NCBI RefSeq assembly: GCF_025024155.1
Contig: NW_026251728.1
Location: 62,001 to 126,000, forward strand
Length of the DNA: 64,000 nucleotides
Reading direction: 5' to 3'
Source: Gamsiella multidivaricata
Lineage: Eukaryota; Mortierellomycota; Mortierellomycetes; Mortierellales; Mortierellaceae
A program made the position numbers and the translations under genes. Positions 26,699 through 37,219 of this stretch are shown here, in pieces; the stretch's first letter is position 1, and each line of letters begins with the position of its first letter. Below the pieces are notes generated by a model. It was not told where the DNA came from, searched no databases, and saw only the letters and a list, made by a program, of their open reading frames with translations.

Positions 26699-27867
26699 AT
26701 GGTGAGATACGCTGCCACCCCAGCCAACAGCTCCAAGAGTAAGTCTGTCCAACAGATCAGGACTCTTTTTTACAATCGATCAGGATCGCATTACTCGGGG
26801 CAGAGGAGAAATCAACCCCTCCTTCCAGCAACTAATCGCACCCAACCGCGGCCTTTTCCACCAACACCTTCGATAATTTTTCAATAGCTGCCTTGTCTCG
26901 CGGCTCCTACCTTCGTGTTCACTTCAAGAACACCCGTGAGGTCGCTGCTGCTATCTCCGGCATGAAGTTGACCAAGGCCCTCACTTACCTCGAGGCTGTC
27001 AAGGATCACAAGCAGGCCATTCCTTTCCGTCGCTTCAACGGCGGTATCGGTCGCACTGCCCAGGCCAAGCCTTTCGGCATGACCATGGCCCGCTGGCCCG
27101 TCAAGTCCGTTGAGTTCGTCACTGACTTGCTCAAGAACGCCCAGTCCAACGCTGAGGTAATACACAGCAGCGACGACTGAATGATTGTCATGGATCGTGC
27201 GTCAGGATCATCTATGGGTTGGAGAGCCTGAGAGCCGACGTTGGGATACACGGATCTGCAATTGCAGAGTTGAGGGGCGGAAAGAGCGACAGAATACTAG
27301 GCGCTATTGTTAACACGGAGCATTAGATCTGCGGACGGCATTTATTTCGTTGTCAGGCGGTCAAAGCCTCATGGAGCTCAGCGCATTCAACTGGCGAAAT
27401 AAGGCATAGCGGATCTCCAGGCTCATCAATACAACAATCCTCAGCACAGCATCTGGTTGAACAGGAGCCCAGTGAAGACGTTTTAAGGCGTCGCTTGAAG
27501 TCATAATCGCATTACAACGGCAGTTTCCACTATCGTCTCCCACTCAAAGACGAACTCTTTGCACATCAAAAAGTTTTGGACATCGAAATTAACAAGGATT
27601 CCGCTTCATTTTATCATTTTGCAACAAAATTAGGTCAAGGGTTTGGAGAATGAGGCTCTTGTCGTTAAGCACATTCAGGTCAACCAGGCTCCCCGCCAGC
27701 GTCGCCGCACCTACCGTGCTCACGGTCGTATCAACCCCTACATGTCGTCCCCTTGCCATATCGAGATCATTCTCGCTGAGGAGAACGAGGCCGTCAAGCG
27801 TGAGGCTGAGCCCAAGAAGTCCAAGCTTAACGCTCGTCAGCTCGCTGCCCGTGCCCGCCGTGCTTAA
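26699..27867 (+). CDS. rpl17: 60S ribosomal protein L17 (uL22)
   Basis: Three exons (26699-26738, 26888-27156, 27634-27867) give 180 residues, close to the 184 of yeast Rpl17. Recognisable family blocks are [29 protein letters not shown], the [15 protein letters not shown] loop and [20 protein letters not shown] near the C-terminus. uL22 lines the peptide exit tunnel with its long beta hairpin and touches 5.8S/25S rRNA domains. The first exon ends after 40 nt of coding sequence. The second intron is 477 nt, several times the local norm, and could carry an RNA or regulatory element; I looked for C/D boxes with paired ends there and found none convincing. An AATAAA occurs 9 nt after the stop. 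Confidence 0.97.
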
Positions 27868-28217
27868 GTACATGTAATAAATTCAAAACCATCTCGTCCC
27901 TTTGCACCTCTTGGTTTTTCTTTATTAAAGTGAAAGTTGTTTCTACCAAGGAGATAATCTGTTGGTGTTTGCGTCCATGGGACTGGCTTCGGTTGATCAT
28001 GCGAACGCAAAGAATAATGCAGCGAGAACATTTACAATGAGCGGCTATGTGCAGCTGTGCATTAATTGTTACAGCAAGCATGAAGGTGTTGACATGCAAC
28101 AGCGTTATGGTAGATATATACAAAAACGTTTTCGTTTTATTTTCTAACAGAAACGGACGAGTGATGAGAGGGACAATAAGGAGTAGATATGATACTAAGA
28201 TGGCGGCCTTGCTTCGC

Positions 28218-30132
28218 TTAAGAAGAGTACTGCTTCTCAAGGATCTTGGCGATGGTCTGGAGCTGAATGTTGCTGGTTCTATTGTTGGAAAGAAAAAAAA
28301 AAAAAAAGTAGGAAAAGACGTTCAGTCATCTCGATGAATATTCAGAAAAGATGTCTCTTTGGGATGATCCGAATATCAAAAGAAAAACAAACCACTTACC
28401 CCTCGTAGATGGCACCAATCTTGCAATCACGGTAGAACTTCTCGACGGGGAAGTCGCGGGTGAAACCGATTCCACCAGCCCACTCGACGCAGCGGGAGGC
28501 GGTGCGCTCGGCAACCTGAGAGGCATAGAGCTTGGCCATGGCAGCCTCCTTGACGAAGGGCTTGCCCTGCTCCTTCAGACGGGCAGCGTTGTAGGTCAAG
28601 AGACGGGCGGCCTCAATTTCGACAGCGATCTGGGCGTACTGCTGCTGCATGCCCTGGAAGGAGCCAATGAAGCTACCGAACTGCTTACGCTGGAAGAGGT
28701 AGGGCATCGTGACATCGAAAGCGCCCTGGGCAAGACCCAACATCTGAGCGGCAATGCCGATGCGACCCTCGTTCAAGATCTCAATGGCGTACTTGTAGCC
28801 CTTTCCGACCTCTCCCAAGACATTGCTGGCAGGAACAACGATGTCGTCAAAGTTCAAGGTGCAGGTCGAGGAGGCGCGGATACCGAGCTTAGACTCCTTC
28901 TTGTTGACCTTGACACCCATGTTCTTATCGACAACGAAGCAGGTGATACCCTTGTAGCCCTTCTCGGGAGCGACGTTGGCAAAGACCAAGAAGATTTCGG
29001 CCTCGCCAGAGTTGGTAATCCACATCTTGGTGCCGTTGAGGATATAGTTGTCGCCATCCTTAACAGCGCGGGTCTGGAGAGCAAAGGCATCCGAGCCGGA
29101 GCCAGCCTCGGACAAGCAGAAGCAGCCGACGGTGTCAGTGGCGAGGCGGGGCAAGTAGCGCTGCTTGATGTCCTCTGAGGCGTATTTGCGGAACAGAGTG
29201 TTGACAAGGGTGTTCTAATCCGCGCGGAATGAAGTAACAGTAAACAGAGAGAGAAGGTATTATGTTAGGATCAATACTTGGGTCAGAAATGTCTCGTCAG
29301 CAAAGCATTTGCATCTGCGTGGATGTTTCAACACGTACCTGGACATCGCAAAGGACAGAGATGGAGGGATCGACCTTGGCAAGCTCCTCGATGGTCAAGA
29401 TGGCAGACATGAACGAGGACTCGGATCCGTCATACTTAGAATCAGTCTCAATACCCATCAACTGCGTGGAGAATGAATAGGGTGTGGTGATTAGTTAGCG
29501 ATCCACGAAAACGAAAACGATCCAAGAGGAGCGTGGGAAATCAAGGTAAGATACATACACCCTGCTCGAATAAGCCCTTAAGGACATCCTTGTCCACCTG
29601 CTCGGCCTCGTCCATCTGAGAGACCTTGGGGAGAACCTGCTCCTGAGCAAAGCGAGCGACTACAGTCGATTCGTGAAAGAAGCGATCAGCATGACTATCT
29701 CTGATCTGATGTGGTGCCATTCAAAGAGTAATTGAGATATAATTGAAGCCATACCGGACTCCTTCAAGAGTTCCTCATCCTCGGTCAGGGTGTGGAGGGA
29801 AGCAATGTTGTTACGGGCAACGGCAGCCTGAGAGAAGAATCTATGAAGGGCACCAGGGATGGGATGTGCTCAGTTTCGGCGGTGATAACAGGATACAGGT
29901 CGAACAATGTAGTGTTCCTTAGTTCCACGCAGAGTTGCCTTAAAATGAATCTCCATTTGATGGCAGTAAAGGCTATCGTGTTCCTGAGTTGTCCTAAGGT
30001 CGGTGATATGATGTTTCGATCGGTGATGGCGTTGAAGGAAGGCATCCTGGCTCCTTACCTGGGACGAACCGCGTTGAGGACGGCAGGCTTGGCAACGACG
30101 GAAGCGAGACGAGGGCGGAGGGCTGAGAACAT
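28218..30132 (-). CDS. ACADSB: Short/branched-chain acyl-CoA dehydrogenase
   Basis: Six exons (30132-30059, 29840-29755, 29659-29559, 29461-29339, 29214-28400, 28278-28218) give 419 residues (human ACADSB 432). The flavoenzyme forms the alpha-beta double bond of 2-methyl-branched or short acyl-CoAs in mitochondria and passes electrons to ETF. The N-terminus [19 protein letters not shown] is a good matrix presequence. Signature blocks are [16 protein letters not shown] (FAD/substrate loop), [49 protein letters not shown] and the C-terminal [14 protein letters not shown], whose Glu is where the family's catalytic base sits in this subgroup. The block [19 protein letters not shown] favours ACADSB over SCAD. 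The small second exon was placed by phase: the acceptor at 29841-29842 is required, as the nearer one at 29828-29829 breaks the frame. Role likely in isoleucine catabolism. Confidence 0.95.
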
Positions 30133-30464
30133 CTTGAGGGATGAAGATCGATGGGAGAGTGGAGAGTGGAGAAGAGGAATGAGGAATGAGTGGAGAAGAG
30201 ATGAAAAGGGAAAAGAACGGAGGAAGAAGAAGAGCGTGTGCTATACCCCCGATTCGCTGTTTGTTCGTGTACGTGCAAGTGAGCTGCGAGGGCTTGTCCC
30301 TGTTTCCTCATCCAGTCAGATTTGAGCGCGATAGGTCTCTCCCCGGGCCCTCCCTATTTCCGTGTGGGGGAACAAACGACGCCCTTCTTTCACGTGTCCT
30401 AGTGCTCCTCTGGAAGGTTGTCCTTGGAGATCGTCACTTCAGCACTTTACATCATTAATATTGA

Positions 30465-30728
30465 TGGCAAGAATCCAAGCCGGTTATTGCTTGCGTTGTA
30501 AACGACCGGGCGCATTACTGCTTGAAGTGCTTAACCCGCATTCGAACGATGCGCCCAGGCACCATGCTTGTACCTCACATTCCAGGGCTTCGTCCATTGA
30601 TCTTTGGATGCGGACACCAGGCCAAGGGTATCCTGACAGGCGCAGAGCGGTCGCCACACGACATTTTAGTTTCTATCCGATGCATCAGGAACGAAGACGC
30701 GCATCTGACTGTCCTCTGGAATCGGCAA
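30465..30728 (+). other. Orphan open frame, possible exon remnant
   Basis: One frame is open without an ATG near its start and reads VVNDRAHYCLKCLTRIR, then CGHQAKGILTGAERSPHDIL and CIRNEDAHLTVLWNRQ, ending at a GTGTCC that could be a donor. The C-x2-C and protein-like composition suggest a past exon, perhaps a degraded gene, but I recognise no family and find no partner exon. A second frame from an ATG at 30463 overlaps it and looks less protein-like. Confidence 0.25.
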
Positions 30729-31717
30729 GTGTCCTCCCCCTTCGCTTGTCTGCTCAGTGCCCTTGATGTTATCCCTGCTCACGACTTGCTGTCTGTTCCC
30801 CACACTCGAACAACCAATCCCATCCTTGCTGCAACATTCCCCTTTTTCATTGTAAACAGACGTAGTAGCCATTCCGAATCGTGTGTCCGTGTCCAACACC
30901 TTATTTTTTAACATTGTGTGTGTGTGTATCCCTGGCAAAAAAAAGTACCAAACACGGACTTGCAGATAAAAATAAAATAAAGTAAGAGATCTCGTCTAGC
31001 AAGGTCTTTGGAACATCGTGGGGACTGCATACTTCACATGGCGGAGTGAATTGTCCGTGGAGGGAGCCAGATCTGGGACCAGATACAGAACGATCCTTGG
31101 AGAAAGGCCATCGTCGGGTTCCGATGCGGATGTGTGTATGTGCTGCACGCGGACACAGAGATGACAGTGGCATGCAATGTAAACATCGCAAGCGATGATC
31201 GGGATGACGATGACTCAGGCGAGCAGGGTAAACAGCGAAGAGGTCGCCGGCCAGTTTTGCTGTTTGCTGGACACAGAAAATAGATTTGCCCTGAGGTCCA
31301 TTCGGGCTATCCACTTCCGTCTTCAAGGTTCAGGTCCACCTCTTCCGCCCCTTCCTTTTGACATCTCTCTCTTTCTCTTTCTCTCTTCGCTTTCTTCTCT
31401 CATTCTCATTCTCATTCTCATTCCCATTCCTCTTCTCTCTACATCCCTCTCCACCTTGCGGGCACACGACAGACATATCCCCTGCTTGTCTTCTACCAGT
31501 GTTCCCGTTGCGAATCCTACTCCTTTTTCGCCAGCTGCACCTGTCTCCAAACCATATGAACACCGCCAGACCTACATCATCCACTCGCAATATCACATTG
31601 GACCCCATACCCTAGTCTGATCTACACACCTTCCTGTTCACTTTCCACACCATTTCATAAGCTCCTATTTTTCCATTTCGCCCTCCCTCAATCCCTATTC
31701 CAAGCAATTGAACGCCC
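30729..31717. other. Intergenic with CT/CAT microsatellites
   Basis: No gene seen. A GTGTGTGTGTGT tract lies near 30915. The plus strand from 31365 to 31440 is a pyrimidine microsatellite (CTTTCTCT units, then CATTCT units). This is the leader and promoter of the carrier gene. Confidence 0.5.
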
Positions 31718-34140
31718 ATGAATACGTTCACGACAAAAAGCACCCCGTTGCTAGGCGGCAGCGAGCATGACCCGACCGATTCCAGGTCGCCCACTTCGCC
31801 TAACAAGAACCATATTGTGACCAAGAGGGAACTGACCCAGCTCGAGAACTTTGCTGTCTCTGCCCTGGCTCCGTCCATGGCTGTCCTCTTCACCAATCCC
31901 TTCGATACCGTCAAGGTCCGCCTGCAGCTCCAAGGCGAGTTCGTCAAGTCGAGGGAACCGGGCAGGAACGGCAAGGAGGTAGTCAGAGTGTCTGAAAAGG
32001 TAAGCCGGCCACCACAAAGTCCACCTCGCTTTTGTGCTCTCCCTTTCAATTGCCCATATCATTTTTATTTTTTTGTTTTTTTTATCTCCCTCATGAGTCA
32101 TGAGGTTGAATGAGGATGGAGTTTGGAAAGGATGAGCGCCGCTTGTGCGATGTGTTCAGATTGCGGCAGATGGAATGCGTGCAAGTGTTGTCGACCATAA
32201 ACGAAATGTTACCCCGCAATGTATGCCGAATCGAGTAGGGTATTCTATTTTGATTCAATTTCGGTCGCTGCATTTGGTACATCTCGTGAGAAGAGAGTTT
32301 TCGTGAGCCATTTACATGTAGCAGCAAACAGATGGCCTCAGCAATGGAGAATATCGAAAACAAACGTGGACAAAGTGGACATACACCGCCCACCCGACGT
32401 CAAAGTGACACAACCAACATCTGGAATATCCACAACTGCAGCATTCAGTCCGGAGGCGCTATTCTGTCAACAGCCTTTTCGTGAACGAAAGGAGGGCGTG
32501 AAAAGAAGTGAATGTTTGTAAATCCATTCTATTCCAGTTTGCCTGTCTGGTTTATGGTTGTTTTGTTGGGGGATCGGAAGCACAAAACAAAAAAATAATA
32601 ATAGAGAACAAAGGAACTGTGGGTCAATGGTGGAGCTGCGACTTCTTTTTGTGTTGTTATTATTCAATCCAACCCAGGCATGCAGATGCAGATGCACACG
32701 GATACATTCGATGCAGCCCCACACACGTACACATTCGAACATACACGCGGAGGAAATGGATTCTCCAAGGAACAACTCAGGCCTGGTCCCAGCGATGGGA
32801 CACGTCCATGAACAGATGAACAGCCCAAAGAAGGAACGAACGCCAACATCAAATAAAGAAGCAAAGGATCAGGAATAAGACCACGAGCAGCATCAGGAAC
32901 AAACATTGCGGGAAGAGTGAGACAAAGACCACATATCGGAAAGCGCCATCATCTTTTGTCCCACGCATTGCTTATTTTGGAGCGATGAGGTGTGGCGTGG
33001 TGTAGTGTGGTGCGGTGTGGTGTGGTTCTCAACTACTGCTGTGCTCCTTGGGCAGACAGCAATGCTTCTTCCCACCGATTTCCGTGCTTCTTCGCATCTC
33101 TCTTACATCTGATTCCCATGTATGCAATCCATCTCTAGGTCTACAAGTCATCTTTGGACTGCCTCGTCAAGACATTCCGGCACGAGGGCATCCGAGGTCT
33201 ACAGAAGGGCCTCTTCCCCGCCATCCTTAAGGAGTCATCTAAAAATATCTTCCGCCTCGGTCTCTATGACCCCATCCTCAACGCCTTGCATCCGCTCAAC
33301 TACCCCGGTGAGGTCAGCACAGCTCCAGCCTGGAAACGCATGATTGCGGGAGCGACCTGCGGTGCCATGGGTGCCATCAGTGCCAACCCGTTCGAGCTGA
33401 TCAAGACCCGGCTTCAGTCTCATTCTTCTGGTGCACTTGCAGTCGGAAATCAATATGCCTACAAAGGCACGTTCTCCGCGCTTAGAACGATTATTACGAA
33501 CGACGGCGTGAAGACACTGTATCGTGGATCGATGATCTCGATTGCGCGGTCAATGTTTGGCAGTGCTGCCAATTTGACAACTTACTCGCTCCTCAAGGAT
33601 CATGCCAGGAGTAACTGGGGCGTACAGGATGGCGTGATGCTCGATATGATGAGCTCTCTTGTCAGTGCATTTGTCAGTGTCGTCGTCATGAATCCAATGG
33701 ATGTCGTGTAAGTTTGACAGGAACATCCTGAATATTTTCGTCCAATGTTGCACGATAGACGAAGTAATAAGCAGACATTAACGCCGTCGTTCTACTTTAC
33801 TGACCATAGTCGCATTCGTCTCTATAACCGGTCGTCACAATCGACATCTCAGACGACGCTGCAGTCTTGTCGCCATATTCTGACTACTGAAGGTCCACTG
33901 GCATTTTACAAGGGATTCTCTACCCATTTTATGCGTATCGGCCCTCACTTTACGCTCACGTTTGTCTTCCTGGGCATGCTCAAGCGCCACTTGATCGAGG
34001 GATCTTCCCAATCCAGTTCAAAGACATCCCACATTCTCTTTCCTAAGGACGAGAGCCCCGCGGCCTCATCGTCCTCTCCGTCGTCGTCGACGCCTTCATT
34101 AGCCGCCGGTGTGATCGCAAGGCGAGAAGAACAGATTTAA
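31718..34140 (+). CDS. Mitochondrial carrier, Oac1/SLC25A34-35 type
   Basis: Three exons (31718-31999, 33139-33707, 33810-34140) give 393 residues. The three carrier repeats show their signatures: NPFDTVKVRLQLQGE (repeat 1), ANPFELIKTRLQS (repeat 2) and NPMDVVRIRLYNR (repeat 3), each starting an odd-numbered helix. The RxRLYN ending of the third signature and the substitution pattern fit the oxaloacetate/sulfate carrier Oac1 and animal SLC25A34/35 group, so a dicarboxylate or related anion antiporter of the inner membrane is likely; the substrate is inference. Extra N-terminal (~45 residues) and Ser-rich C-terminal tails (~45 residues) flank the core. Intron 1 is 1,139 nt, about ten times the local norm. 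Confidence 0.92.
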
Positions 34141-34938
34141 GAGCGAAAACGGCATCTTTAGTTATAATCTCCTGTTTTCTTCTGCTCTAATCTGTTTGCT
34201 TGCCAATGTTTGCATATTTCTTTTTCTTCTGCTGTCCATTTGCATCCGCCCTGTACTCTCTAATCTTCATATTGCATCCAAACCTGTACAGTACTTTTCT
34301 TTGCATCGATCTTAGAAAGCACTATTACTGCCTCCACATCATACTCATCACTACAAAATTCTCCCTCCTCACTCTCATTTTCTGTTCTCCTCCGCGGCTT
34401 TTTTTTTTTTTTCTTTCTTTCTTTTTTCGCTACGGAACAGATCTCAAATACCTTTCTTATTCTTCCTCGCTGTCTTTCATGCATCATGCATATTCCTGAG
34501 ATAGAGAAGGACGATGATGATCACATAGCTGTACAATAATACATTATTTTTATTCCAACACCTCCTCATGAAGTTCTGATATGCGCCGAAATAGTTTGGT
34601 CCGCTTCTTGATTGCAACGGACCATGTAAAGTACGCGAAACAGTAGTAAACTGTACAGTTTTGATGCATATAATTTGTCCCGCAAGCAGTATATCAGTCG
34701 TCGCATTTTGAATCCTGCGCCAGAGTCGCTGCTGGTAATGCCCTTGTTGGCTGTTGGCTGCTCCCTATAGAGTAGTTGAGACGCTAGACAAAGGGGACAT
34801 GCCACCAAACTCAAAAAAAAAAATCCCCCTAACAGGAGCCAGAACTGGAAGCGAAGGCGCGTTCTCTGTACAAGGACATGTGCGCCATGAGGTCTAGTTG
34901 ACGCTCACCAACAAAAAAAAAAAAAAAAAAGATTGTTT

Positions 34939-35506
34939 TCAATGCTTGTGGTTATTACAGCTATGTCCTGGAGAGCCATGTCGAGGTTTTTCTGTCGGTT
35001 GCTGTTGTTGCTGTCTGGTCCTGTTCTTGGCCTCCTGCGCAGCCTTCCTTTCCCAACTGAGGGGTGGTCCCTTCATAAACCTCGAAGTCCTGGGTTTGGC
35101 GTCCTTGTAAATATCCACTGGGATGATTAGATTCGGGTTCTTGGCCAGTTCTGTGAGATGGTCTCTCTGAATCTAAAAAAGTTGTTACGCAAGATATGGT
35201 GAGATACTTCGTCGCGAGATAGTCTGTCCCAATCGGGGTTTTCTCCATTCATATCGTTCAAGTACAAATCCAGAAGGATGTGCTAACCTCAAGGTTGTCG
35301 ACTTGGACTTCTGCAAGCTGGATCATGTTTTCGATCTCCTGTGGGTCCTTTTCTGCCTTGTTCGCACGAAAGTCTGCCTTGACCCGGGAGAGGACCAGGG
35401 CTGAACGGGTCTCGGTTGGCATGGCCTTGCCGATCTTGAGCAGCTTTTTGTATAATCCCAGAACTCTCTTTGTCTGGAATAGGCTAGCACTGCTGGGTCC
35501 TGTCAT
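34939..35506 (-). CDS. LYR-motif (complex 1 LYR-like) protein
   Basis: Two exons (35506-35288, 35172-34939) give 150 residues. The LYR-type core begins near residue 11: KRVLGLYKKLLKIGK, followed by a basic-rich helical region with FRANK and a third helix IENMIQLAEVQVDNLE, the usual three-helix LYRM fold. The Phe of the FR motif and the L-Y-K/R start are kept. LYRM proteins act in the mitochondrial matrix as adaptors for Fe-S cluster transfer or complex assembly, binding acyl carrier protein. The C-terminal ~70 residues are Pro/Gln/basic-rich, longer than in minimal LYRMs. The ATG at 35506 is used; an in-frame ATG farther upstream (35620) would overlap the Swc5 leader. Which LYRM subfamily is not clear. 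Confidence 0.82.
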
Positions 35507-35725
35507 CGTGCTGTTGCCGGGAGGTGGTTGATGAACGTTTTTAACGAGGTGATCACTTTCACTTTCACTTTCAGGAACGGGCACAGCTAACTTTGTGTGG
35601 AAAATAAACACAGTCACCACCTAGCCTTGCTTGACCTTTTTCTCTGTAAGAAATGGCGCCGAGCGCTCTACTTCGATTGCATCACACCAACAGGAACCAA
35701 AACAGACTCAAGGATAAGCAAGGAC
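35507..35725. promoter_or_regulatory. Bidirectional promoter, LYR protein and swc5
   Basis: The two start codons face away from each other and are 219 nt apart. The gap contains a TTTCACTTTCACTTTCA repeat (about 35557-35573) and no gene. Shared regulation is inferred from spacing only. Confidence 0.45.
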
Positions 35726-36868
35726 ATGGCGAAACAAGCAACAGAGAAGCCTGTAAAACCAGACTTTGATTCCGATTCGGATTCTAGCGATGACGATGAC
35801 TATGTTCCCGATGGTAAAGCCTGCCTTCATGCCAGACATACTGCTGTCGTTCCACTGCAGCAATACAATATCCTCCTAACTAACCACCAACTACCGCATA
35901 CTTTCCGAGCAGATAAGGCCGATCTTCAGAGTGAAGGCGATGATGACAGCGACGACAGCGACATCGAGCAATCCTTCCACGACCCCGAGTCCGGAGCCCA
36001 AGAGGACAGTCATACAACCACCCGCTCTGGAAAATGTCGCGCTACCGACACCTCTTCAGATCTCGCTTCCAAAAAGCACAAACTGAATGACACAGACGCT
36101 GATCAGGCACAGGCATTAGCCAAGAAGAGCAAGCTGGATGCGCTCTGGGCAGAATTGAATGCACCTGTTGCCAAACCATCATCGCGGCCGGAGATCTTGA
36201 CGTTGGGGTCTTCTGGACCTGGATCAGCGAAAGCGGACTCTGGAATGGCAACAAAGATGGTGACCATTACGACGACGTATGATTTTGCTGGAGAGGCCGT
36301 TACGGTGACCAAGGATGTGCCCGAGGGCTCGAAGGAGGCGAAAGAATTTGCGCTTAAGAACAAAGCTGTAACAGGTTCTTCAACGGAATCTATACCAACA
36401 ACCTCAAATATAACAGCGGTAGCGAATTCCATACCTCTCACCACATCCGGTCTCACCACAGAGCCGTCATCATCACCATCATCATCACCATCTAGTAATA
36501 TTTCATCATCTAGCACGTCCACAAGTACAGCAGCATCATTATCATCGTCATCAATAGGCCCAGGTCCACGTGTGACGACCCGCCCCTCGATTTTGGACTC
36601 GATCGCTACAAAGAAGGGTCCTGTACGTTACATCCGCAAGAAATCCCAACTCGATGAGCTGGCAGCGACGTACGGGGTCAAGAAACCATCCAAGATGAAC
36701 ACGTTAGAGAAATCGAAGCTGGATTGGAAGAATTTCGTGGGCAAGGAAGGTATCGAGGACGAATTGAAGCATCATAACAAGGACGGATACATGGAGAAAG
36801 TTGCGTTCTTGCAGCGGACAGATGAACGGCGTGATATGGAGTACCAGACTTTGAAGAAAAAGAGATGA
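35726..36868 (+). CDS. swc5: SWR1-complex subunit Swc5 (BCNT family)
   Basis: Two exons (35726-35813 and 35913-36868) give 347 residues. The C-terminal ~80 residues are the BCNT domain: KKSQLDELAATYGVKKP, then SKLDWKNFV and GYMEKVAFLQRTDERRDMEY up to the final basic tail. The N-terminal part is strongly acidic (DSDSDSSDDDDYVPDD, then EGDDDSDDSDIEQ), as expected for histone H2A/H2B binding. The middle is Ser/Thr-rich low complexity. Swc5 activates the SWR1 remodeller that exchanges H2A for H2A.Z in chromatin. The proposed intron (GTAAAG ... CTAAC ... CAG, 99 nt) is a multiple of three without a stop, so retention would add 33 residues inside the acidic region. An in-frame ATG upstream (35597) lies in the leader. 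Confidence 0.92.
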   Translation: MAKQATEKPVKPDFDSDSDSSDDDDYVPDGKACLHARHTAVVPLQQYNILLTNHQLPHTFRADKADLQSEGDDDSDDSDIEQSFHDPESGAQEDSHTTTRSGKCRATDTSSDLASKKHKLNDTDADQAQALAKKSKLDALWAELNAPVAKPSSRPEILTLGSSGPGSAKADSGMATKMVTITTTYDFAGEAVTVTKDVPEGSKEAKEFALKNKAVTGSSTESIPTTSNITAVANSIPLTTSGLTTEPSSSPSSSPSSNISSSSTSTSTAASLSSSSIGPGPRVTTRPSILDSIATKKGPVRYIRKKSQLDELAATYGVKKPSKMNTLEKSKLDWKNFVGKEGIEDELKHHNKDGYMEKVAFLQRTDERRDMEYQTLKKKR

Positions 36869-37219
36869 GAAAACATATCGACCATAATAAAAAAAAAAAT
36901 GTAAACTAGTATTGGATTTCTTCCTAACCATTGGCCTTGGTGCAAAAAGTAGGCATGTGTTTGAATGGCATATGAGTGCGCGCAACCCGCAGCCTTGTAT
37001 TATACAGATACATTTGTCAATGAAGAAGGCATCATTGTTGCTCAGATAAAGTTTCTTCTAAGGAGGGTCTCAACTATCCCACTATCCGACACTTGCGACC
37101 TGCGGACAGATTGCTGTAAATCTTATTAAAGACGCGATTTTACATCCATTGTGGAATATACTTGACCATGAAGGGAATGAGGTTATTAATAAATCGCTAT
37201 GTAAGTCTGAGTGCGGATG

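Noticed and set aside
27157..27633. snoRNA in the long rpl17 intron
   Set aside because: ATGATT and CTGA strings occur, but no pair with complementary flanks at C/D spacing was found.
28351..29178. Long plus-strand frame of about 275 codons
   Set aside because: It lies exactly antisense to the acyl-CoA dehydrogenase exon and arises from its codon bias; no independent protein features.
35597..35725. Upstream ATG of the swc5 frame as true start
   Set aside because: The added 43 residues do not look like Swc5 and would place the start inside the divergent promoter; the ATG at 35726 directly precedes the acidic N-terminus.
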